A stretch of 64,000 nt of DNA from Verrucomicrobiota bacterium (GTDB lineage Bacteria; Verrucomicrobiota; Verrucomicrobiia; Opitutales; Opitutaceae), in NCBI GenBank assembly GCA_016222805.1, contig JACRQG010000024.1, positions 32,001 through 96,000 on the forward strand, given 5' to 3'. The notes below the pieces were generated by a model that searched no databases, was not told where the DNA came from, and saw only the letters and a list, made by a program, of their open reading frames with translations. Below, one piece after another: positions 52,591 through 60,834 of this stretch; position 1 is the first letter of the stretch, and each line of letters starts with the position of its first letter. The position numbers and the translations under genes are program-made.

Positions 52591-53388
52591 TCAGGCGGGG
52601 GCAACGGGGCGCCCCAGGGAGGCCGGGACAGCTTCGACGGTGCGCAGGATCCTCGAGACATCGGCGACGAGGTCGTGGTATTCCCGCGAAAGGCGGGTTT
52701 CCCCGGTGCGCGGATACGGCAGCGGGACCGCGATCTCGCGGTGAATGCGTCCGGGGCCGGCCGACATCACCAGGATCCGGTTCGAAAGAAAAACCGCCTC
52801 GGCCACCGAGTGGGTGACGAAGAAAGCGGTCCAGGCCCCGTGGCCGCGGATGGCGAGCAGTTCCTCGTTGAGGTGCTCGCGAGTCATTTCGTCGAGCGCG
52901 CCGAAGGGCTCGTCGAGCAGGAGGATCTTCGGCCCCAGCGCCAGGGCTCGGGCGATCGAGACGCGCATTTTCTGTCCGCCCGAGAGCTGGCGCGGGTAGG
53001 CCCCGGCCTTGTCGGCGAGGCGCACGAGATCGAGGACCCGGCGCCGCGTGGCCGTGCGCTCGGCCGCCGGGACGCCGCGCAGTTGCTGGGGCACCTCGAC
53101 ATTGTGGGCCACGTTGAGCCAGGGCAGCAGCGTCGGTTCCTGGAAGACGAAGGCGATTTCCGCCGCCGCATCCTCCGGGGTGACGCCATCCACGATCAGG
53201 CTGCCACCGCTGATGGGGCTGAGTCCGGCGAGCAGGCGCAGGAGCGTGGACTTGCCGCAGCCGCTGGGCCCGATCAACGAGAGAAAGTCCCCCGGACGCG
53301 CGGAAAACGAGATGTCCTCCAGCACCAACGGGCCGTCGCCGAAACGCTTGGCGACGTCGCGGAACTCGACAAGAGGCGGCTCGGACAT
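52591..53388 (-). CDS. ABC transporter ATP-binding protein (SsuB/TauB-like)
   Basis: A 265-residue nucleotide-binding subunit. It shows Walker A GPSGCGKST, a Q-loop in FVFQEPTLLPWLNV, the signature LSGGQKMRVSIARALA, Walker B ILLLDEPFGALDE and the H-loop FFVTHSVAEAV. It is the first gene of the three-gene importer operon (transcribed on the minus strand). The ATG at 53388 (MSEPPLVEFRDV) is chosen; the longer open frame overlaps intergenic and neighbouring sequence. Confidence 0.93.
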   Translation of the reverse strand: MSEPPLVEFRDVAKRFGDGPLVLEDISFSARPGDFLSLIGPSGCGKSTLLRLLAGLSPISGGSLIVDGVTPEDAAAEIAFVFQEPTLLPWLNVAHNVEVPQQLRGVPAAERTATRRRVLDLVRLADKAGAYPRQLSGGQKMRVSIARALALGPKILLLDEPFGALDEMTREHLNEELLAIRGHGAWTAFFVTHSVAEAVFLSNRILVMSAGPGRIHREIAVPLPYPRTGETRLSREYHDLVADVSRILRTVEAVPASLGRPVAPA

Positions 53389-53491
53389 CGGACCACGAGT
53401 GCGCCGGGGGGCCGGTCGGGTGTCGAGGGAGAAAGTCGTTTCCGCCGCGACGGCGTAGTCTTGCGCCCCGAGTGGCGGCGGGCGGGGAGCC

Positions 53492-54763
53492 TTACGGCAG
53501 CTCGACCTGGAAGAGACGGACCACGTGCGGAGCGGGGGCGGGTGACTTCGCGGGATCGAAACCCTCCCAGCCGGCACCGGCGACCACGACCGGGCGGCCG
53601 TTCATCAGCGTCACCAGCGAGAGGTCCTGGAGATCCGGCAGCCCGGCCGCCAGGACGGTGCAGCCGGTGAGGGCATTCAGTTCGGCATTCAGGGCGAATT
53701 TCACGACGCGCTGTGGCTCCACGCCATTCTGCGTGGCGACGAGACCGTCGGCGGCAAGGATCAGGCCATCAATGCCGAGCAGGGTGGCGTTCGGCGGTGG
53801 GGTGAACTGGTGGAGCGCCCGGCTGGCGAGGTCCAGGGCGAAAAGACCGTGGGAGTAGTCGGCGACCAGGAGGGTGCGGCCGCGCAAGGCGATCCCCTGG
53901 AGTGAGGCGAACCGGGGCGAGTCGACGACCTTCTCCATCTCCTCGGCGCCGGGAGCGAATTTCCAGATCACCGGAGCCTTGAAGTCGGTGGCGTACACGG
54001 TGCCGTCGGGCGCGACGAGGAGATCGCCGAGGGCGTGATCCCGGCCGTCGTCAGGCACGGGGATGATTCGGCGGACCTCGCCGCTGCGCAGATCGAATTC
54101 GGCGAGCCCGGCGGCACCGCGCCATTCCGACGTATAGCCGGAAACCTCCGGCACCCCGGCCATCGCCGCCCAGAGAGCGCCACGCGCCTCGTCCAGGGCG
54201 AGTCCGAAGAGTCCGAGCAGGCCTTCGTCCTCGACGCTGAAGCGGGTGACCTGCCCGCCGCGGTCCCGTCGCCAGATGCCCCGGAGGTGAACATCGCTGA
54301 GGAAGAGATCGCCGGTCGCCTCCCGGTAGGCGATGCCCTCGATGATACCGGCGCGCCCATCGATCTTTCCGACGAGTTCGACCTGCCCACGCGGGGCGCG
54401 GTGAGACGCGAGCCGTTCGAGCACGCGGCGGAAGGGAGGTGTGCCCTGCAGGGACGCAAAATCGGGGTCGCGTTCCGCCGGGAGGTACACGCCGAGATCG
54501 GCGAGGCGGTCGAGGGCGGCGAGCGCCGCGTCCCTTTCGCCGAGGAGGGCGGAGAAGGCCGCCAGGTTGTAACGGTAGAGCGGGGAATCGGGTCGCCGCT
54601 CGAGGGCGGCCCGGGTGGCTGCACGGGCCGCCGCGAAGTCCTTCCGTGCGGCGGCGGCGCGGGCGTCCGCGCGAAAGTCAAGGTGCGAGCGCTCCGGCGG
54701 CTCGGCGGCGGTGGCGGCGACGAGACCCGCAGTGAGGAGCATAGAACCCAGGCGTAGGCTCAT
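53492..54763 (-). CDS. Exported SMP-30-like beta-propeller protein with TPR-like N-terminus
   Basis: A 423-residue protein with a short signal peptide (MSLRLGSMLLTAGLVAATAA). An N-terminal helical TPR-like part (ARKDFAAARAATRAALERRP, LYRYNLAAFSALLGE) is followed by an SMP-30/gluconolactonase-like propeller from about residue 130: IIEGIAYREATGDLFLSDVH, DLLVAPDGTVYATDF and LQGIALRGRTLLVADYSHG. The role is unknown; a lactonase activity or a binding function are both possible. It lies on the same strand 103 bp upstream of the ABC operon. Confidence 0.78.
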   Translation of the reverse strand: MSLRLGSMLLTAGLVAATAAEPPERSHLDFRADARAAAARKDFAAARAATRAALERRPDSPLYRYNLAAFSALLGERDAALAALDRLADLGVYLPAERDPDFASLQGTPPFRRVLERLASHRAPRGQVELVGKIDGRAGIIEGIAYREATGDLFLSDVHLRGIWRRDRGGQVTRFSVEDEGLLGLFGLALDEARGALWAAMAGVPEVSGYTSEWRGAAGLAEFDLRSGEVRRIIPVPDDGRDHALGDLLVAPDGTVYATDFKAPVIWKFAPGAEEMEKVVDSPRFASLQGIALRGRTLLVADYSHGLFALDLASRALHQFTPPPNATLLGIDGLILAADGLVATQNGVEPQRVVKFALNAELNALTGCTVLAAGLPDLQDLSLVTLMNGRPVVVAGAGWEGFDPAKSPAPAPHVVRLFQVELP

Positions 54764-54814
54764 AGGGAAAGTGAGGAAGGAATCCTCAGCCAGGCCGGGG
54801 TGCCCCGGGTGGTT

Positions 54815-56023
54815 TTACTCGTATCGCAGGGCGTCGATCGGATCGAGCTGGGCCGCTTTCCACGCCGGGTAGAATCCGGAGATGATGCCGACCATCGCGC
54901 TGCCCGCCACCGAGATGAAGATCCACATGGTGGGGACGAGGACGGGCCAGCCGTTGTAGTTCGACAGCGCCTGCGAGCCGGCGATGCCGGCCGCCACCCC
55001 CGCCATGCCCCCCAGCGAGCTGAGCAGAATTGCCTCGATGAGAAATTGCATGAGCACGTCGCGCCCGTGGGCGCCGATGGCGAGGCGGATGCCGATCTCG
55101 CGGGTGCGCTCGGTCACCGACACCAGCATGATGTTCATGATCCCGATGCCGCCGACGATCAGGGAAACGCCGGCGATCCCGGCGAGCAGGCCGGTCATGG
55201 TCTTGGCCGTCTGGGTGGCGGCGGTGGCGAGTTCCTCCTGCGTCCGCACGGTGAAGTCCGGTTCGCGGCCGCGCCGGCGCTGGGTGAGCAGATCCTCGAT
55301 GGCGGTCTTGACGTCCGCGATCTTCTCCGGGGCGGCGGCCTGGATTCGGATCATGCTGATGGACGTGCGGCGGGAGACCCGGCGCATGTGCGACGTATAG
55401 GGGATGAGGACGACGTCGTCCTCGTCGGAGCCGAAAATGCTGAATCCCTTCTGGGAGAGCACGCCGAGGATGCGGAAGGGGAGGTTGCGGATGCGCAGGG
55501 TCTGGCCGACCGGATCCTCGTTGGGGAACATCTGGTCCGCGACCGTCTTGCCGATCACGCAGACCTTGGCGAGCGACTTAACCTCCTGTTCGGTGAACAT
55601 CGCGCCCGAGCCCATGGGCCAGTTGCGCACGTAAGGGTAGTCCGGGCCGACGCCGTTGACGTTGGTGCTCCAGTTGAGGCCGTTGGCGAGGACCTGGTTG
55701 CGATCGCGCACCTCGGGGCTGAGGCCGTCGATGTCCTTGACCTCGGCGGCGATGGCCTCGGCGTCCTCGGGCGTGAGGGTGACGGAGCTGCCGAAACCGC
55801 CGCGCATGCCGCCGGAGGTGAAGCTGCCGGGCATGACGGTGATGAGGTTCTGGCCGAGGGAAGCCACCTGGGCTTCGACCTGGGCCTTGGCGCCGCTGCC
55901 GATGCTGACCATCGTGATCACGGCGGCGACCCCGATGATCATGCCGAGCGCGGTGAGCAGCGACCGCATGGTGTTGCGGCGCAGGGCGCGGAGGGCGACA
56001 CGGAGAGTGTTGGAAAAACGCAT
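54815..56023 (-). CDS. MacB-type ABC transporter permease
   Basis: A 402-residue permease with an N-terminal helix (ALGMIIGVAAVITMVSIGSG), a large periplasmic MacB_PCD domain (residues about 50-260) and three C-terminal helices in the FtsX domain (LLAGIAGVSLIVGGIGIMNIMLVSVTERTREIG and ISVAGSAMVGIISGFYPAWKAAQLDPI). The ending DPIDALRYE is the family hallmark. It works with the ATPase and periplasmic adaptor genes immediately upstream. The substrate may be a lipoprotein, peptide or antimicrobial; no TolC homologue is in the window. Confidence 0.92.
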   Translation of the reverse strand: MRFSNTLRVALRALRRNTMRSLLTALGMIIGVAAVITMVSIGSGAKAQVEAQVASLGQNLITVMPGSFTSGGMRGGFGSSVTLTPEDAEAIAAEVKDIDGLSPEVRDRNQVLANGLNWSTNVNGVGPDYPYVRNWPMGSGAMFTEQEVKSLAKVCVIGKTVADQMFPNEDPVGQTLRIRNLPFRILGVLSQKGFSIFGSDEDDVVLIPYTSHMRRVSRRTSISMIRIQAAAPEKIADVKTAIEDLLTQRRRGREPDFTVRTQEELATAATQTAKTMTGLLAGIAGVSLIVGGIGIMNIMLVSVTERTREIGIRLAIGAHGRDVLMQFLIEAILLSSLGGMAGVAAGIAGSQALSNYNGWPVLVPTMWIFISVAGSAMVGIISGFYPAWKAAQLDPIDALRYE

Positions 56024-56033
56024 GGTCGGGCTC

Positions 56034-56813
<780 letters not shown>

Positions 56814-56845
56814 GGCGTGGCCGGGAGTCAGAGAAGGGAGGCGTT

Positions 56846-58390
56846 TCAACGTCCGCCGCGGCTTCCACCGAAGCTGCTGCGCCCGCCGCCGCCACTGAAC
56901 GGATTGGAAGACTGACCGCCCGGGGCCTGGGTGACGATGGGCGCGGCGCCGGGCATGGTGACGCCGGTGATCACGACGTCGCCGTCCTTCAGGCCGTCGA
57001 GGACTTCGGTGTAGAAACCGTCCGAGACCCCGAGACGGACCGAGATGGGCCGGACCTTCTTCTCGAGGGCATCGGCGTCGACAAAGGTGTAGAGCGTGCG
57101 CGTGACGATGGTGGTGTTGAAACCGCGTTCGCCGGCGCCGCCGCCCCCGCGGCTGAAGCCGCCGCCTCCACCGCCACCGCCGCCGGGACCCCCGCGGCTG
57201 CCGCCGTCGCCGCGCTTGCGGCCGCCGGGCATGGCCATGCGGGCGGCGACGAGGTCAGGGTCGAGGCCCTTCTCCTTCGCCAGCGCCTTGGCCTTTTCAA
57301 TCTGTTCGGGGGACGCCGGCGTGCCTCGTTCGAAGCCCACCGCGCGCATGATGCCGAAGATGGCAGTCATCCGCTCGTCGTCGGTCATGCCTTCCGGGCC
57401 GCCGGCCTTGCCGCCGCCCTTGGTTTCGCCGCCCGGGCCTGGGGCGGGCGCGGCGAGGACTTCCTGGGGGACGCGCACGCGCAGGGCGCCGTTGGCGATG
57501 CGGAGGACGCCGGGCCGCTGCTGCACGATGATCGAGACGTTGGCGGTCATGCCGGGCTTGAGCCGCAGGTCGTCGTTGGCCACGTCGATGATGGTGGCGT
57601 ACGAGACCACGCTCTGCTGCACGCTGGCGGCGTTGCGCACCATGCGGACCTTGCCGGCGAAGGTGCGGTTGGGGAAGGCGTCGACGGTGAACTTGACCTC
57701 CTGGCCCTCGGAGATGCTGCCGATGTCGGCCTCGGCCACGGCGGCGTTGATCTGCATCTTGGTGAGGTCGTTCACGAGGGTGAAGAGCACGGGCGCGTTC
57801 ATGTTGGCATTGACCGTGCGTCCCTTGTCCGTGCGCCGGTCGAGGATCATCCCGTCGATGGGCGCGGTGATGATGCAGCGCGAAAGATCCACCTTGGCGT
57901 TTTCCACCGCCGCGTTTCGGGTGAGCAGCTGGGCGTTGGACTGGGCGAGTTGCGCCTCGAGGTTGTCGAGCTCCTGCTGCGACACCAGCTTCTGCCCGTA
58001 CAGTTCGCGGATTCGCTTCAGGTTCACCTGCAGGAGCTGGTTGTTCGCCTTGGTTGATTCCAGATCCGCCTCGGCCTGCCGCAGGCGCTGGACGAAGGTC
58101 GATTCGTCGATCTTGGCGAGCACCTCGCCGGCGGTGACCTTGGAGTTATAGTCGACCATGACCTCCTTGATCTGGCCCGACACCTGGGCGCCCACGTCGA
58201 CGGTGACCACGGGCTGGAGGTCGCCGGTCGCGGTGACCGACTGGGTGATGTCGCCGACACCCGCCTTAACCGTCTGAAACTCCGGCTTCTTCTCACCCTT
58301 CTTGTCGAAGTAGTACCAACCGCCGCCCGCGCCCGCGGCGAGCACCAGGAGCAGAACGATAAGACCACCGTAACTTTTTGATTTGGCCAT
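56846..58390 (-). CDS. MacA/HlyD-type periplasmic adaptor with Gly-rich insertions
   Basis: A 514-residue adaptor. A membrane anchor (GGLIVLLLVLAAGAGGGWYYF) is followed by the barrel-sandwich/lipoyl region (TATGDLQPVVTVDVGAQVSGQI), an alpha-hairpin (RQAEADLESTKANNQLLQVNLKRIRELYG) and a beta-barrel. Between barrel and membrane-proximal domain sits an insertion of about 120 residues. It combines a small helical segment (MTDDERMTAIFGIMRAVGFERG, PEQIEKAKALAKEKG) with a Gly/Arg-rich stretch (GGSRGGPGGGGGGGGGFSRG). The C-terminus is again Gly-rich. This insertion is unlike E. coli MacA (371 aa). Start: ATG 58390. Confidence 0.88.
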   Translation of the reverse strand: MAKSKSYGGLIVLLLVLAAGAGGGWYYFDKKGEKKPEFQTVKAGVGDITQSVTATGDLQPVVTVDVGAQVSGQIKEVMVDYNSKVTAGEVLAKIDESTFVQRLRQAEADLESTKANNQLLQVNLKRIRELYGQKLVSQQELDNLEAQLAQSNAQLLTRNAAVENAKVDLSRCIITAPIDGMILDRRTDKGRTVNANMNAPVLFTLVNDLTKMQINAAVAEADIGSISEGQEVKFTVDAFPNRTFAGKVRMVRNAASVQQSVVSYATIIDVANDDLRLKPGMTANVSIIVQQRPGVLRIANGALRVRVPQEVLAAPAPGPGGETKGGGKAGGPEGMTDDERMTAIFGIMRAVGFERGTPASPEQIEKAKALAKEKGLDPDLVAARMAMPGGRKRGDGGSRGGPGGGGGGGGGFSRGGGGAGERGFNTTIVTRTLYTFVDADALEKKVRPISVRLGVSDGFYTEVLDGLKDGDVVITGVTMPGAAPIVTQAPGGQSSNPFSGGGGRSSFGGSRGGR

Positions 58391-58624
58391 GACTTGGGAG
58401 GAGGGAAAGAGGAGCTGGGAGGTAGGAACGAAACACCGGTGAACCGCGCGGCGGCAACACCAGACTGGCTGGCGGTCCGCAAAGACGCAGCGACCGGGGA
58501 AAGGTGACGGAGATTTCTGGTTGGCGGGGCTTTGGGCCGGGGGGCGGCTCACCCAGCGGCGACGGCGGAAGCATGGAAGGCGGGGCACGGGGAAATCGAG
58601 CCTCGAATCGCGGTGCCCGCCCTT
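58391..58624. other. Upstream region of the MacAB-like operon, nothing recognised
   Basis: Between the adaptor start and repeat copy B no gene, hairpin or consensus promoter stands out. The operon promoter is expected here. The remaining 58884-58959 part of the gap is likewise empty. Confidence 0.4.
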
Positions 58625-58883
58625 AGCCGGAACGATGCAGTCGAAGTCGACGTGCACCGCAGCAATGTAGCCGCGACGACCTCGTCGCGGAGCGGGGCGC
58701 GGTCGCCCCGCCCACAGGTCACCGTTTCGTCAGTGGACTCCCGCAGGTGCGTCAGCCCGACTGCCGCAGCAATGTAGCCGCGACGACCTCGTCGCGGAGC
58801 GGGGCGCGGTCGCCCCGCCCACAGGTCACCGTTTCGTCAGTGGACTCCCGCAGGTGCGTCAGCCCGACTGCATGGTTCCGGCT
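58625..58883. repeat. 152-bp TIR element, copy B (with 107-bp tandem duplication)
   Basis: The element is in opposite orientation to copy A. Its ends are AGCCGGAACGATGCAGTCG (58625-58643) and a complement with one mismatch (58865-58883). A 107-bp unit is exactly duplicated (58657-58763 and 58764-58870). Removing one unit leaves 152 bp. The sequence agrees with copy A apart from a few substitutions. It is non-coding and palindrome-rich. Confidence 0.85.
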
Positions 58884-58959
58884 TAGCCGGATCGCCGGCG
58901 GCGAAAGGGTGATGCCGCGGGGGCGGGAACGTTTCCGGGGCCGCGCGGGCCCGGCTACG

Positions 58960-59943
58960 TCAGCCGTAAATGGCCCCCAGCCGGGCGGCGGTCTGGCGCA
59001 GGTGGTCGCGGAGTTCGGTTGGGCGGAGCACCTCGGCCTCGGCTCCCCAGGACAGTACCCAGGCCGCGATTTCGGGCAGGGCGCCGAGCCGGAGCTGGAG
59101 TTCGAGCCTCCCGTCGGCCAGGTCGCGGAGCGCCTGGGATTCGTGCCATTCGCGTTCGCGCACGCGATCGGCGACCGCCGCGCTGAACCGGATCGTCACC
59201 TCGAAGTTGCCGCTTCCGCCCAGCACCCCCAGCGCGGTGGCGAAAAACTTCTCGGGCGAAAAGTCGTGGGGGCGGACGAAGCGGGTGGCCAGGCCCACGG
59301 CCGCGGAGATCCGGGGCAGGGCGAAAGTGCGAAGGGCGGCGCGCCCGACATCATAGGCAATCAGGTACCAGAGGTCCTCCCGCAGGGCCAGGTGGTAGGG
59401 GCGGACGCGCCGGCGCGAGGAGCGCTTCTCCCCGGGCTTGCGGTAATCGAACTCCACTTCGCGCTGGCGGAGGACCGCCGTGCTGAGGGTGTTGAAGACC
59501 GCCAGATCGGCGCGACCGAGGCCGACGTTCCGGAAGGAGACGGACTGCAGTTCCTCGGCCGGCGAAAAGGTGATGCGGTCCTTCAGTCCACCGGTGAGCT
59601 TCTCAAACGAAGCCTCGAGTTGCCGGTGGAACGGCGTGCCGCGGTATTGCTCGAGGGCCTTGCGGGCGACCAGCAGGGCGAGAAGTTCGCCCTCCGTGAC
59701 CTGGACGGTCGGAAAGGACGAGACCGGGTGGGTGTAGCGGTAGGCCTGGATGCGCGGATCAAACTCGATGGGCAGCTCGAGCCGGTCGCGCATGAAGGCG
59801 ATGTCGCGGACGATGGTCTTCCGATTGACCTCCAGCAGGGCGCTCAGCCGGGTGCAGTTGGTGAACGCGCCCCGCCGCAGCTCCTCGTGGATGCGCAGCA
59901 TCCGTTCGATGGGCGGCCGGGAAAGCTGGGAGCGGGAATCCAT
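58960..59943 (-). CDS. WYL-domain transcriptional regulator
   Basis: A 327-residue regulator. An N-terminal winged HTH (MLRIHEELRRGAFTNCTRLSALLEVNRKTIVRDIAFMRDRL) is of DeoR/HTH_11 type. The WYL domain follows (RVRPYHLALREDLWYLIAYD, where the family signature WYL is present), then FALPRISAAVGLATRF and a WCX-like C-terminal part (VTIRFSAAVADRVRERE). WYL domains sense nucleic-acid or nucleotide ligands in several defence and DNA-damage systems. Start: ATG 59943. It is divergently transcribed from the orphan at 60013, with a 69-bp gap containing a palindrome. Confidence 0.9.
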   Translation of the reverse strand: MDSRSQLSRPPIERMLRIHEELRRGAFTNCTRLSALLEVNRKTIVRDIAFMRDRLELPIEFDPRIQAYRYTHPVSSFPTVQVTEGELLALLVARKALEQYRGTPFHRQLEASFEKLTGGLKDRITFSPAEELQSVSFRNVGLGRADLAVFNTLSTAVLRQREVEFDYRKPGEKRSSRRRVRPYHLALREDLWYLIAYDVGRAALRTFALPRISAAVGLATRFVRPHDFSPEKFFATALGVLGGSGNFEVTIRFSAAVADRVREREWHESQALRDLADGRLELQLRLGALPEIAAWVLSWGAEAEVLRPTELRDHLRQTAARLGAIYG

Positions 59944-59971
59944 CGAAAAAAAGAGAGAACCAATTTCGAGT

Positions 59972-59992
59972 GTGGGACAAGCAATGTCCCAC
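59972..59992. promoter_or_regulatory. Palindromic operator candidate between WYL regulator and orphan
   Basis: GTGGGACA (59972-59979) and TGTCCCAC (59985-59992) are perfect 8-bp arms around AGCAA. The site is inside the 69-bp divergent gap, where an autoregulating WYL repressor would be expected to bind. Overlapping promoters are not clear-cut. Confidence 0.65.
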
Positions 59993-60012
59993 CTGTGGGG
60001 TAAGCTTCCCCC

Positions 60013-60645
60013 ATGAACTCCCGCTCCTCCACCGCTCCCGCCGCTGCCGTCCGCCCCGATCTTGTCTGGATCCATGATGGGGTCCGCCACCGGGCCACGG
60101 TATGGCCCGATGTCACGTTCGCGCGGGAGGGTTCGGCTGGCCGCTGGATCAAGGCCGAGCCCTCGGACGGGGCGCTGGCTTCGGCGGCCCTGGGGGTCGG
60201 CCCGGCCGCCTGGCGGCGGTTTCTCGAATTTGTGCCGGCGGCGGAGCGGGAGTTCCTCGAGCGGTTCACCTTTTCCCGTCTCGGGGCGTTGCTGGTCCTG
60301 GTGCGGTGCCCGGGGCTGCTGGCGGAGTTGACGTCCACGCCGGCGCTCACCGCCTACCTGGCGGCGCACCGGAGCCTGCGCGGGGGAGGCGAGGCCCGCT
60401 GGGCGGAGATTGCCGCCGTGCAGGAACGAGAGGGCATCTTCGGGGTGCTGCAGTGGCTCGGTCTTCCGTCTTCGCGCCAGACCCTGGGAATCCTGCGCCA
60501 GATTTCGGACCCCGACCTGCCGGTGCGGCTGCTGGAACCGCTGCGGTCGGCCCTGTGGGAACCCGAGGTCATCTGGAGCCTGGCCCACACGGCGCCGCTG
60601 ACGGATGAGCAACTGGCCCGGGCCTGCCATGCCCTGGCGGCGTGA
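60013..60645 (+). CDS. Hypothetical protein divergent from WYL regulator
   Basis: A 210-residue soluble protein. The N-terminal 60 residues may be beta-rich (PDLVWIHDGVRHRATVWPDV, RWIKAEPSDG). The rest is helical (AAWRRFLEFVPAAEREFLERF, LGALLVLVRCPGLLAELTS, QTLGILRQISDPDLPVRLLEPL) and ends LARACHALAA. No motif or family is recognised, and there is no signal peptide or membrane span. Start: ATG 60013. The shared gap with the WYL gene suggests that the regulator controls it. It could be an effector in a small stress- or defence-linked pair, but that is speculative. Confidence 0.7.
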   Translation: MNSRSSTAPAAAVRPDLVWIHDGVRHRATVWPDVTFAREGSAGRWIKAEPSDGALASAALGVGPAAWRRFLEFVPAAEREFLERFTFSRLGALLVLVRCPGLLAELTSTPALTAYLAAHRSLRGGGEARWAEIAAVQEREGIFGVLQWLGLPSSRQTLGILRQISDPDLPVRLLEPLRSALWEPEVIWSLAHTAPLTDEQLARACHALAA

Positions 60646-60761
60646 GATGTTTCCGACGGACTTGGCGACCGTGCCCCCGCGATGTACCAGGGAAGACGCG
60701 GTGGCACCGTGGTTGGTCTTGAACGGCGGAGTTCAGGATGCCGGGTGGCGGTGCGAAAGGC

Positions 60762-60781
60762 GCGGGGTGGGGTCACCCCGC
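60762..60781. repeat. Hairpin of GGCGGGGTGACC type after orphan gene
   Basis: GCGGGGT (60762-60768) and ACCCCGC (60775-60781) form a 7-bp stem around GGGGTC, followed by CTACAGGG. It matches the CGGGGTGACCCCG-type intergenic repeat style and may terminate both convergent transcripts. Confidence 0.45.
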
Positions 60782-60834
60782 CTACAGGGTGGCACCGGGA
60801 GACCCGTGGCCACGAAGAATACGGGAGCGGCCAG

